Origin: Mantis religiosa
Taxonomy: Eukaryota; Arthropoda; Insecta; Mantodea; Mantidae
Direction of reading: 5' to 3'
Assembly (NCBI GenBank): GCA_030765055.1
Contig: CM060953.1
Coordinates: 22,028,187 to 22,092,186 of the forward strand
Length of the DNA stretch: 64,000 bases
Shown here: in pieces, positions 24,067 through 37,760 of the stretch
Numbering within the stretch: position 1 is the stretch's first letter
How the letters are laid out: each line of letters starts with the position of its first letter
Notes under the pieces: model-generated
The model's input: only the letters and a program-made list of their open reading frames with translations
What the model was told of the DNA's origin: nothing
Databases searched by the model: none
Program-made: the position numbers and the translations under genes

Positions 24067-24221
24067 AGATTAATATGATTAGCCTCAAATGGTGAGCTTA
24101 AGGACCTAAAGCCAGGTAAGCTAATTACATCAAAGGGCAGTTCTTTAAATGATGGAATATTAATCATAGTTAATCACTCATATTGATGCATTTGACCAAC
24201 TTATTGAAAGAACCTATTGTT

Positions 24222-25245
24222 TTAGTTAATTGATGGAAATTAATCATTTCTTCACACTAGTTATTTATAGGCTAAGGTTTTTGAAAGAGTCAATATGAAA
24301 AATTAAATGCCATGGCTGGGATTTGAACCATAGATCTCCTGGTTTCCGTCCAGTCGCTCTAACCCGTTGAGTTACCATGGCCAACCCGCCATCATGACAT
24401 TAAATTCTCCATTCGACTTGTATATTTCCCCGGTAAACCACTAGGGGCTGCATTTGAGATACACTGTTTTGTGGCGACTTACTGTCGTAAGTCCTTGAGT
24501 CCCAGGCTTCATCATTTAATTCTTATTATTTTAGTTAATTGATGGAAATTAATCATTTCTTCACACTAGCTGTATATAGGCTAAGATTTTTGATAGATAA
24601 AGTCAACATGAAAAATTCAGTGCCACAGCCGGGATCTGAACCAAGGATCTCCTGGTTTCCGTCCAGTCGCTCTAACCCATTGAGCTACCATGGCCAACTT
24701 GCTGTCATGACATTAAATTCTCCATTTGACTCGTATATTTCCCTGGTAAAGCACTAGGGGCTCTCGCATTTGAGATACACCGTTTGTGGCGACTTACCAT
24801 TGTAAGTAGAGTCCCAGGCTTTATCATTTAACTCTTATTATTTTAGTTAATTGATGGAATTTAATCATTTCTTCACACTAGCCGTATATAAGCCAAGGCA
24901 TATCCCTGTTGTGGCATTGAATTTTTCATGTTGACTCTATCTATGAAAAACTTCAGCCTATATACGGCTAGCGTGATTAATTTCCATCAATTAACTAAAA
25001 TAATAAGAGTTAAATGATGAAGCCTGGGACTCAAGTACTTACGATAGTAAGTCACCACAAATGGTGTATCTCAAATGCAAGAGCCCCTGGCAGTTTACCA
25101 GGGAAATATACAAGTCCAATGGGGAATTTAATGTCGTGACGGCAAGTTGGCCATGGTGGCTTAATTGGTAAGAGCAACTGGACAGAAACCAGGAGATCCG
25201 TGGTTTAAATCCCGGCCATGGCATTGAATTTTTCATGTTGACTAT
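24222..25245. repeat. SINE F1 cluster
   Basis: At least three tRNA-like units (two on the minus strand near 24325-24380 and 24625-24690, one on the plus strand near 25150-25215). They are separated by shared flanks such as ttaattgatggaaattaatc and ccaggcttcatcatttaa, forming tandem and inverted arrangements. Confidence 0.75.
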
Positions 25246-25855
25246 CAGTGTGGTGCATGTTGACATTTCAGGAAAAGCTGAATATCTGAGTGTCAGTACT
25301 GAACAATCCTCAATGAAAAACTTTAAATCAGGAATCTAGTTGTTGGACTTTTTTACTACCTTTACATACAAGCGAAAGAGCTTTGTTGGAGGAATATCAG
25401 AATACATGTATCACTGCAGTAATTAAAAGCTGGTTGTATTATTATGGTTCAAACCACTAAGTGATAATCCTTAATCTGGGTAAGTAGTAACATAATTCCA
25501 AATCATTATATGCCGAAATTTTGGGAACCTGAATGTAATTGATTATTTCTATTGCGTGATAAGTACTTTTATCATGACTTCTAAGGAAAAAATCTTGCAA
25601 TGTAAAAAGCAGACTGCAGTGTTTTAATGTCCACCAAATGTTCTATTTTATCTTACTAAACCAATATTATTTGCAATTATGAGTTTATGTGACTGCTCAA
25701 ACAAAATTCAGATGTATTTTTGCAAAACAACATGAGATCTTTAATACAGAAAATAGATCAGTAGTACTTCTTTGTTATATCTCTACTTTATAAAATTAAA
25801 TTTTGTTTGAATCAAATTGTAAATTACTTCACTTGAACAAGTAAATATGTTTTAT

Positions 25856-26425
25856 CTAGTGGGATGGCTCAGGTGGTTTTGTCTGTGGCCCACATTTGGG
25901 AGGTCTGGGTTTGATTCCTGTGGCCGACCTACCTAACACATTGATTTGTTGGGGCTTTTTCCTGTGTTCCCAGGTGAATGCTGGGTAGGTTAATTATATC
26001 CCTCAAATTTCCTGTCCCTCCATTTCATCTCCAATATCATTTCACATCATCTCTCATCTGGTGGTCTCTTTCAGGGTAGAAGTGTTGGCAGGAGTCTCAG
26101 CATTGCATGGCAGGATGATATGCTCTGAGTAAAACTTCCTCTTTCAGTAGGACTGTCTCTGGTCTCTGAACCCAGTTTTGTGGGTCCATTTCTGAACCAC
26201 AGTAGGGTGGGATGCCGGTTGTTCTGGCCTGCCAGGGAGTTTCCAACTGGTGAGTTGTAGGGATCCTGCCCTCTGCACTGTTGTGGCTCCTTGGAACAGC
26301 AGCCCTCTGTGTCCTGTCATCTCATTCTTCCTCCTGGGGGTTCGCACTTGGGAGCATAGGTACAATAGACCAAGTTTGGACCTCCATGCCAAATTCCCCC
26401 CACAGCATAGTCCAGTCCAAGCATT
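25856..26425 (+). repeat. SINE family F3
   Basis: Begins agtgggatggctcaggtggt and follows the 11436-12046 copy through its whole length, including ctggtggtctctttcagggt and ggcaggatgatatgctctga. Confidence 0.75.
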
Positions 26426-28250
26426 ACCGGTACAACATTTTGTTAAGTTTTTCACATACAAAGTTATGAGTCGAATTTTGGAACATATTTGGTTCACTTA
26501 ATTGTCATTTACCTGAGCATGTTTTGGAATGGGGCCTCCAGACATCTACACCAAATTCATTAAACCAACTGACCACCATTCAGCTTACATGGAACGGAAG
26601 GCTTCCAAAACATATTTTGTTAAATTACACTGTAAATGAAGTAAACATGACCCAAAATTTGACTCTCGATATTGATGTATCTAAACTTGCATTCACTGTT
26701 AAAAAGCTTCAAAAAGTTAATTTAAACTACGTAACATACAATATATCTTTCTCTTTGTTTCCAGGGTAAGGAAAGACAAGGAACCATTCTCCATTAAAGG
26801 AAGTTGATTGTGAGACTGCGTCTATGAAAGAAAAATTTGTATAACTAATTTTTATGCTGGTACTATTTTTTTATTATTCAATGTTTTCTGCATTTGTGTT
26901 ATTGATTCTGATGGTTTTGTTTGTACATATAAGAAAAACTTGAAATTGTTCATCCACTTAAGATGGTGTAATTAGCAGTTATGTTATTATTTAATAAAGC
27001 TGTTAATGTTCAGAGTTGTATATTTAATCTTCTAAATTGTTTACCTTATAAAATTTGAACTCTCCTGACTAAAACATAATTTTTCACAAAGTAGCAGCAT
27101 GGAACTTTTCATGGTTTCATTTGCTTCCAGCTGAAGATGTGTATAATTTTACATGAAATTGCGATCCTGGAGAATTTATAAGAATTATCATCATTTCTTA
27201 TAAGATAAGTGAAGTTTTAAGTTACAAATTATTATATTTGTGTATATATATTACAGTACTTTCAAAATTACTCACTGGTTATGCTAGGAGATGTATTGCA
27301 GCCCATAACTGATCTTGATTTATAGTGTGCATTGTTTTAAAAACTTAAGTGAGTTTTACTTGATGCACTGATGCGCTATGTTTTTTCTACATGTATTGCA
27401 GCAAGACGGAGGAGAAGAATGGTGTTTGTTTCATTTGGTCTCGCCAGCTAAAGAATCACATTGTTTAAATGAGTTATCACTTCATTAACATTTAGAATGT
27501 TTTCATCTTTACTGTCATCTGGTTCTTCAGTCATTCTTGTTGGACAGCATTAAGCAAATTGTTGTGTCAGCTTCATATTCTACTCAGATAACATACCTTC
27601 CCCATTCCCTCCCTGCCTGCAGGGCATGATTTCTTTCAGCAGGTTTATACATATCGGTTACTTTCCTGGAATGCAACTGTCAGTGTCAATGAACACGGTG
27701 GTGATAAAAATTATACTGCAGAACCTGTGTTTGCAGAATATTTTATTGCAACTTTCCAAATAAAGAAAGTAAAACAATTAATTACAATATTTGTAGCGGG
27801 GCCATACTTTTACCACATTAAATCGGAAACTGCTCTCTTTCAGGCTTCTACTGTATTTATTTTCTATTTATTTATCTTGATGAGTGGAAAGTCATCTAAA
27901 GTAGCCCTTACTGAGAAATGACACTTTATTCCTGGACTTATGAAAAATCTAGCACTTGTAGTCTTTTAAACAAGGATTGACTTGCCATTGTTGAAATGCA
28001 GAGCATTTCCTGGCATCTTTCTACTCTTGAGACTTGCTAAGCTTGCGTGACATTGTGCAACACAATGAAATCTTCCTGAGCTAAAGGGAATTATATAGGA
28101 TGTTTAAAAATGTCACTTGTCCAATCTTCAGCATTGCCCCAATATCAGGAGGAATCTTCTTGTGGCACTTTTTTCATAATGTAAGTGTTTTCCTTAATTA
28201 CTTTTTCTGTTCTCTTGATCTCTTCTTTTAATCTGACAGTTCAGTACCTT
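26426..28250. other. Region downstream of NUBP2
   Basis: No confident gene. AATAAA at about 26994 is a possible distal NUBP2 polyadenylation site. The open frame at 26524-26769 has no recognisable family. Confidence 0.35.
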
Positions 28251-29665
28251 TAAAATCAAATCAAATCAAATTTATTCACCATAAGATTTCCAATTACAGA
28301 AATATCGGCTTCGTCAATACAATTTTACATTACAGATTAACAGTAAACACATGATCGGATAAACAAATAAGGTGATAGTATTTACAATTGCAATATATAT
28401 AATACATATGTCTAACAAAATTGATTCACTGTTCATCAAGGTATTCATTTACTGAATAAAAACATCTTTGTATTACATACTTCTTTAATTTCCTTTTAAA
28501 TATTGTTAAATTTGGTAATTCTTTGAAATATTGAGGAAGTTTGTTGTACAATTTAATACAGTTATAGTGTATACTTTTTTCATATAGGGTTCTCTTATGC
28601 CCTGTAACATGAAGATGTGATTTACCTCTAGTGTTGTGACTATGTATTTCAGCATTTGTGACAAAAATATTTAACTGTTTATGAGCGATCACCAGCACCT
28701 CATAGAGATATATAGATGGAACTGACAGAATATTCAATGATCTGAAATAAGGTCTACAACTTGTGGTACTGGAAAGATTCATCATTAAACGTATGGCCCT
28801 CTTTTGTATTATAAACATTCTTTTCGTATAGCTCGTCTTTCCCCAGAATATTATGCCATAGGATAACTGCGAGTGAAAGTAGGCAAAATAGGCTATTTTA
28901 AGCACATCAAGATTGACTGATGATCTTAAAGTATATAGTGCAAAACAAGTTTGACATAGTTTTTTGGATAAAGCATCAATATGAGTTCCCCAATCTAGAT
29001 TACTATCTACCCAAACTCCAAGAAATTTAATTTTATCTGTAGTAGTTACTGATTCATTCTCTAAGCATATATTAGGGAAACTTACATTTTTGTTGACTTT
29101 ATGATGGAAACCTACAGCGATGCTTTTGCTCTTATTAATAATAAGTTTATTGTCTTTAAACCAATTTGAAACATAGTCTGTTACCCCATCAACGTTTGCT
29201 TTGAGTTCTTGTTTGTTTTTCCCAGAAATGAGAACACTGGTATCATCAGCAAACAGAGTAAATTTAGTATTAATGCATTGGTTGTTTTTGGCCAGGTCAT
29301 TAATATACAATAGGAACAATAAGGGACCCAATACCGAGCCCTGCGGAACTCCATATTTAATGTTTTTTACACTAGAGCGAGCAGCTTTAATCTCCTTCGA
29401 ACCATTTACTACATATTCAATTTCGGTTAACTGCTTTCTATTTATTAGGTACGATTTAAACCATTCAAATGGAACTCCTCTGATACCATAATTATACAAC
29501 TTGTGTAATAATATATCACGGTCGACTAGATCAAAGGCCTTTGACTGATCAAGAAATAGTCCCATGCATTGATTCCCGCTGTCTAGATTTTTTAGTATAT
29601 CTTCAATAACGTTCCGTAGTGCTGAGCTTGTTGATTTCCCTTGCTGGAACCCGTGATCCCATTGA
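28251..29665 (-). mobile_element. Non-LTR retrotransposon, RT domain to 3' end
   Basis: Minus-strand open reading of about 470 codons without stops (about 29664 to 28426). RT blocks in order: FQQGKSTSSA, LDQSKAFDLVD, YGVPQGSVLGPLLFLLYIND, the catalytic FADDTSV, then KFLGVWVD and YGIIFWG. No endonuclease domain is present, so the copy is 5'-truncated at about 29665. The minus-strand 3' end is a short (ATTTG)n-type tail, seen as tcaaatcaaatcaaat at 28259. The intact RT frame suggests a fairly young insertion. Clade (CR1/jockey-like) is not certain. Confidence 0.88.
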
Positions 29666-30218
<553 letters not shown>

Positions 30219-30464
30219 CTTTTTCTTTGAAATAGAATCTTCCTAAGTATAAAGTACAAAATTTAACTTCTATAGTAAATAGAAGTCATAGGCTATAAAG
30301 ATTTCAAGCCATAATTTAAAATAATATTCAGTTTGAGACATTGTCATTGAATTCAATTGATTTTGTCCTTTCGATCATACACTGATATCAGACACGTCAT
30401 AGAATAACAATTACATTAATGGCTATTGTCATTATTTACAATCACTTAAAACTAATTAACATTT

Positions 30465-30668
30465 AAAAACTCTTGAAAGTAATGAGTCGGTAATTCAAAA
30501 ACAAACATCACTTAAATTATCCTTACTTGGACATGTTTCAGAGAACGTTTAGTCCCCATCGTCAGCAGTTATCCAACTGGTTGGATCCGTGTATGGGGAC
30601 AAAACATTCTCCGAAACATGTTCAAGTAAGGATAATTTAAGTGATGTTTGTTTTTTAATTACCGACTC
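30465..30668. mobile_element. Penelope-terminal unit, family A, inverted pair
   Basis: Two head-to-head copies of a roughly 80-bp unit (left arm about 30483-30575 on the minus strand, right arm about 30590-30668 on the plus strand). The right copy continues after a LINE insertion at 31676. The unit shares gaaacatgt and ccttacttggacatg-type motifs with the 44938-45088 insertion. Confidence 0.65.
30527..30568 (-). ncRNA. Hammerhead-ribozyme motif, family A
   Basis: Minus strand: canonical core CUGACGA (30565-30559), stem II GGGGAC/GUUCUC (with G-U), GAAA (30539-30536), stem III ACAUGU, cleavage C. Stem I pairing is short. Confidence 0.5.
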
Positions 30669-31663
30669 GGTTGGAAAGAGTATATAGTTCTGTAGTCGAG
30701 GCCAGAATGCTATATGGCATTGAAATATGGGGGCTTGAGAATGGGTGGGAAGTTGTGGATCAGATACACAGGATGTTCTGTAAGGAAGTTTTGGGGCTGC
30801 CAATGGCAACAGCAAACGAAGTTGCTCAAATTGAAATGGGGAGAGTAACAAGGAAAGGGTTAATAATGGAAAGAGCCTTGAAATACTGGCATAGGATCTT
30901 GAATTTAGATGAAGGACTCTTATTGCAACAATGTTTAAAATATCAAGAAGCAAGTCTGCAAAGCTCGGGCTGGGCAAGCACTCTACGAAACAATTTAGAA
31001 AATAATGGCTTAGGGGATATTTGGAGAAAAAGAGAGAGAAATTATAAAGGTTTCTGGAAGGGTGTTAGAAAAAGATTTGAAGATATAGAGATTCAAAAAC
31101 TGTTCAGCCAGTTAGGTGAAAAGAGGTCATTGGTATATTATGTTGAGTTAAAAAGTGGCTGGGGAAGGGAGCAGTATATAGATAAAACCATTAATGAAGA
31201 AAGGAAGGGGATAGCATGGCTGAGAGCAGGAGTGTGGAGGCTAAAAGGGCAGCGGAATGGGTTTGTGAAAGACAAGTGCCCATTGTGTGGGGGTAAGGAA
31301 GATGTGGAACATATCCTTTTCGAATGCAGGGAAACAGAGATTTGGCGAAAAGAATATATCTGGAGAAAAATTAAGCGAAGTCCTGATATATGTAAAATTA
31401 TAGATAAAAATCTCAAGAATGTAGGTCAGTTCTTAGATAAAGTGAAAAATAAATGGAAGTGGACTGTGAAAAAAGGAAATGAACAATAGTGTGTAAGCAA
31501 TAGTAGTAATGTTAGTAGTAATAGAAATGTAAGTAGTGTACTACACATTTTGTAATTCAATGGGCTGCTCACCAATTAATGGCCTGGGCCAAATACTGGT
31601 GATCAGCTCAACAGTTGTAATAGCTTAGTACACAAATAAATAAATAAATAAATAAATAAATAA
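30669..31663 (+). mobile_element. LINE 3' fragment with zinc-knuckle-like tail and TSD
   Basis: Frame 30671-31489 encodes the C-terminal part of a non-LTR element: YGIEIWG, CKEVLGLPMATA, then CPLCGGKEDVEHILFEC, a CCHC-type motif typical of R1/I-like LINE tails. It ends in a (TAAA)n tail at about 31634-31663. Target duplication aattaccgactc at 30657-30668 and 31664-31675. No RT core is present, so it is a severely 5'-truncated insertion, disrupting a family A unit. Confidence 0.85.
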
Positions 31664-31754
31664 AATTACCGACTCATTACTTTCAAATGTTAAATACATC
31701 AGTTACTAACCTTTTGCTTCAAATAATATTTAAAAACTCTTTTTTTCAACCACA

Positions 31755-31794
31755 GAACTGATGATAGGGAAGAGGTTCCCAGAAACTAGTCTTC
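31755..31794 (+). ncRNA. Hammerhead-ribozyme motif, near-consensus
   Basis: Stem I GAA/UUC (31755-31757 with 31792-31794), core CUGAUGA at 31758-31764, stem II GGGAA/UUCCC, GAAA at 31782-31785, stem III A-C/G-U with a UA loop (palindromic ACUAGU), cleavage C at 31791. All core positions match the consensus. No coding Penelope sequence adjoins it. Confidence 0.65.
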
Positions 31795-31829
31795 ATCAAA
31801 AAACTTGTAAGTGGAGAAAAGTATATACA

Positions 31830-33810
31830 AGGTTGACTCACTTGCCTAATTTTAGTAACAATGGCACTCCACTTTCTGAAATACTTCTTTTTATTCTATA
31901 TAGAGTCTTTAATTTTATATTATATATTATATCATATTTATATTCAAGCAAATGAACACAGAAAATCATGACATGGTCATATGTTGGCAAGAATAAAAGA
32001 GACAAACTGAAATGCAGTTGGATGAAGGGGTTCCACAAAAGTTTCGGAAGACTTTTGGAAAGAATAGTAAGAAAAAATAGGAATTCAAAACATTATATGA
32101 TAGCTTCAGTGCATATGTAGGACAGTCCAAGAGCTGAAGATACATGTAGTGCTGGATTAATATTATACTAGAATAGATCACATCAGATCTAGCAAATGAA
32201 CTAAATAGGCAAATAAGTCATGAGACAAAAACCTAATTCTTTTATTTTAAATATAGGGACTCTCCCTTTTCGAGTAATAACTAAGCTAGCCATACATAGC
32301 TCTTTCATTTTAATATTTATTTAATTTGGATCTAAATTATTCTACATCTAAGGATGGTAAACGTGAAAAGTACCATAGCATATACACTTTTTCTTTAAAT
32401 ATAGTAATTAAAGTTAGTCATTGCCTACACTCAAATGTTTTATAATCTTTGCAAAAGTTAAAGGCATATGGAGGTGGGCCGTACAGCAGACTCCAGCAAA
32501 TCCTAAACTCGCCCCTCCTACCAGTGCTGCCAAATATGGTACACGCATCTCACACACCTGGGCTCAGAACATTATCTTCATTAATTACACTTGGATAAAT
32601 GTTTGAAAATGACAGATGCCAATCTTGTAATAAGAAAACTTTATTTTCTGATCATGACCGTACAAAAATCCTGTCTCTATGATACTTAGAACACGAGCGA
32701 TGCACATTTTATCTCCACATGGTTATGGTTAACCAACATCCATCCATTCAACATGGATAAGCCTGAAAAACAATACCATTCCTTCCTCACAACACTTATC
32801 TCAAGCATAAATAAACAGTGCACCTATTATGAAAATAGAAACAGTTTGAAACAGACTGAGTTAATGTTCAGTTCATTTTCAGAGTAGTGGTGGGTTATTT
32901 TGTTAAAGTAAATGGCATCATTAAATTGTATGTCGAACTTGAACTGAAATATTGTTAATATTACATTAAATTATTATTATACACGTATCTTTTCTCTTGT
33001 GTTTACAATATGAGTGCATCCCTCAAAGCTAAGACAACTGATTTTTCGATCAACAAACATGAAGTGATTCATTCTCAGGGCATAAAAATTATATTTAATG
33101 TGAACAAGTGTTTATGAAAGCTCTCCAATCCAGAATATGCCAACTGTAGACTTTTAAAAAATCCAGCAATTAACTGTGGAAGCTTGTGGTGTAGGTAGGG
33201 TACATACAGTGTCACGAATTTGTAGTGAAGCAGCTTCATCCTTAGAAAAAGGGAGCATGCCTGTATTTCAGTCTCTGGGAATGATCCATAAAGTTGGAAA
33301 GCGAATTACTGGATTGGAAATTGTGCTTGCTGTTTACATTGTTGTGGCATGTGTCAAGGTAAGATTTTAATATTTTAGGAATATTTAATGTGTTATTTAA
33401 TTACTGGAGGTCAAAATCTTTAAGAAGATGTCTGCACCGAGGATGAATACATTAACAATGGCTTCAATTTTGCTTCTTTTATAACTGAACTTTTCACCAT
33501 AAAGAATTTAATGTTATTTCTTGTGCAATCCATGGAAACTGTAGCTAAGATTATGACACATGGTATAGTATGGTATGGTTTGCTGTGCTGTGCAATGCTA
33601 TGCAAATTATCCCGAACTGCAGGCAATCTAACCATTTTATTTACTAGAATTTCACAAATTATGCTTTTGCTATTTACCCATTCTATTTTGATAAAAATGA
33701 AAGCTCATAATTTTTATAACATGTGTAGTTCTATAGAGTAGATTTAAATAAAAGTGTTAGTACAATTTCTGTGAAATTGCTGTGTCAACTGAATCCTCAA
33801 CGTTAACTAT
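31830..33810. other. Unassigned AT-rich region
   Basis: About 2 kb without a supportable gene. The ORF at 33176-33370 ends near a donor-like gtaaga but has no recognisable domain. Confidence 0.35.
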
Positions 33811-34656
33811 TATACTGTCACCTAATTATCGGAAGGCACGGCCAGCTAGCAGCTGGGTGGGCGACAGGAGGCATTGAGACCACGCCTACCCATTTATCTT
33901 TTGGCGTTCACTGAAGGGGATGGTTAGGAAGTGTCACTGGTCGCTGGCCGCCTCTTTCCCCTCCCCCTGACGTCTGGAACAGTCGGGATATTTCATCTAA
34001 CGCGGAACCTTCTAAATAGGTCAGTCGGTCTTATATAAGCCACGCGCCGGGCTGGAAACGCGAACCCCAACCTAAATGTTCCCCAACTACCCGACCTCTC
34101 GCTCCTGGCCCCGCCACACTGGACGGACTCTGCAACGCAGGCCGCTCCTAGCGTGGCGGCATAGGGCACTGGCCTCCTACCTGGAAGCTCACCCGCCAGG
34201 AGCACTAGCAGAGGTCGAATCAGGTCCATCAGTTTACACGGACATCCGGAGCTTTGGAGATAAGACCAATTCTATAAGATCGCACGGGTAAATCCGCTCA
34301 GCGAATAAGTACCGTGGCGCTCTGTCCACCGTCCGGGAGCACTCCGGATGACTTATTCTCGCTCTTGGCTCTTGGAAGAGAGTTAAGTTCTTGGCGAGGA
34401 GCCGTGAGCACACAGGGCAGGCCATTCCCGTCTTCCCGCGCAAAACACTGTCACTGCTGACTGAGGGGCGTGACGTCACTGAGAATACAACGCAAAAGCG
34501 CTTACACGTGAATGTGTGTAATGCAATATTATGATTGCACATTATAAGATAAGATAAGGCGCTGATGCATGCAAATTCCACAATCCTTCTGATGAAATAA
34601 ACGAGATGCAGTTGCTTATGAGCTATTGTAGTTATTGGCTGTGTTTTTTGTCGTAA

Positions 34657-35985
<1,329 letters not shown>

Positions 35986-36471
35986 GCTACACTGATTAAG
36001 TACATATGAATAGTAAGATGTTTTAAACTCTTAATACAACTGCTAGAAAGAACCTTCATTATAAACACAAGTGGATGTTTATTCCGTCCGATTTTACGCG
36101 TAGCAGAGCTTAAATAACACATACTGAGGGGCTAGTGTTTAACTCTCGCGGTTGAAGTGTATTCTCAGTGACGTCATGCGCGTTAGCCAATGGCAGCGCG
36201 ACTCTCCGGAATGGCCTACCTGAGTACTCTAGTTGCCTTGGTGAGCGCAGTGCTAGCGAACGAACTGGAAGACTGTGAACGTGTATCAGAGGAGTTGTAC
36301 GTAATTGTGAGTGTGGATTGGACTTGTGACAGACGAGTGGATTGTAATTGTGTGCGCTACGTAATTCTATGTAATCGGCAAGTGTTCCAACTGTAATTCG
36401 GTGGAAATAAAGAACATTTTGAGTTTGTGCAATTGGACTTTTAATTTCATGAACCCACAAAGTCACAATAC

Positions 36472-36895
36472 CGTATCTACTTTATTATAATCAATATAAC
36501 ACTACTCTGTGAACCTGAATATTAACTACTTGATTTTATATATCTTCAATGAAATGAGTTTTACTAGCAATAGTTCTACATGCATATTTAATAGAAATAT
36601 AGCCGAATTTCGTGGGAAGTGTGAAACAAACTTACACCCCTCTTTTTGTGTAGAGGGCATTGATTTTAGAAGTTGCAACATCAACAGAAGATACTAGTTT
36701 ATGTTTGTTTGATTTCTCTCTTAATAATATCAGAGTTCCCACCATGTGCAATAAAAACGTCATATTGCAAATTTTTCGTGAACTTCATAATTAAGCCTGT
36801 ATCTTCGAAAGTAGATATTTCTCCTTTAAATTGCAAGAGAAGCATTATATCCGTGTAGAAATAATAGCTTAAGTTCACGCAAACAACATAGGACA
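36472..36895. other. AT-rich spacer
   Basis: No gene or repeat was recognised. Confidence 0.4.
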
Positions 36896-37110
36896 GCCGC
36901 CTCGATAGCGTGGATAGTAGCGTGTCTGCCTCACGTTCAAGAGGTCCCGAGCTCGAATCTCGGTTAGGGTGAGTTACCTGGATAAGGTTTTACCCCGGGT
37001 TTTCCCATTTGCTGGAAGACTAATGTCGGGTAACTCTAAGCTCTATGGACCCTGGACTCATTTGAGCATCATTTCATCCATTCCACTCATCGTCCGATAT
37101 GACTAAACGG
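36896..37110 (+). repeat. SINE family F2, full-length plus-strand copy
   Basis: Head ccgcctcgatagcgtggata (A-box), B-box region gagctcgaatctcggttagg, body through ggataaggttttaccccggg, and end tcatcgtccgatatgac followed by an A-rich tail at about 37118. Confidence 0.8.
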
Positions 37111-37665
37111 ACGAAAAAAAAACATAGGACATCAGCTGCCCACACTACAACTGGGCGGACTTCGTCTGTCTCACTGCACAGAACCACTAAATAACATTAC
37201 AATAATAAGAGATAAGCGCCGACTCAGCATTTCTCACAACAATAAATGACGACAATATGCAGTTGAGGAATACTATGTCAAGTCCTGTTTTATACGGGAC
37301 GAATGACACGCATATATTAACAGCCCATTTACCACAATGTGTGTTCAAGAGAATGCTCTTCATAAAATATGGTACTGTTGGCTGGTATATATTCTTTTTC
37401 CTTCACGGACTTCCTTAGCTTGTGTGAAACTTGTTTCAAATCCAACTGTTGGATGTAATGTGTAACTTTATTAATTTTGAAATGGGTTACCTTTTTAATT
37501 TAGAGCAAGTGAGCCTACTTGATTATGTCTAAGATGTACAACGAGTGATAGATCTCTATTTATTTTTAGGGCATTTAAAATTTTTAACGCTAAATTTGGT
37601 TGAAAAATACGTTACGCAGCACTGGTCTGTGCATTCTGTAGTGTTGGCTAAACTGGAAGCAGAAC
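37111..37665. promoter_or_regulatory. Presumed NDUFA12 promoter and 5' UTR
   Basis: Region directly upstream of the NDUFA12 start. No TATA box in a suitable position and no CpG cluster were recognised, so only position supports this label. Confidence 0.3.
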
Positions 37666-37760
37666 ATGGCGAAGTATTTAGCCTTGGATAAACTTAGCAA
37701 TCTTTTTCAGATACTTCGCCAAAATGGAGGAATTAGGGGTACTTTATTTAAACTCTACAG
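37666..37760 (+). CDS. NDUFA12: NDUFA12 exon 1
   Basis: Thirty-one codons plus two bases, MAKYLALDKLSNLFQILRQN then GGIRGTLFKLY, completing an Arg codon with the next exon. Donor gtattt at 37761. Too short to stand out as an ORF; recognised by its fit to the NDUFA12 N terminus and by phase. Confidence 0.92.

Noticed and set aside
26524..26769. 81-codon ORF downstream of NUBP2
   Set aside because: The NUBP2 stop is already established at 24064-24066; the ORF has no family signature.
33176..33370. 64-codon ORF ending near a gtaaga donor
   Set aside because: No recognisable domain, no partner exon, and it fits none of the three genes.
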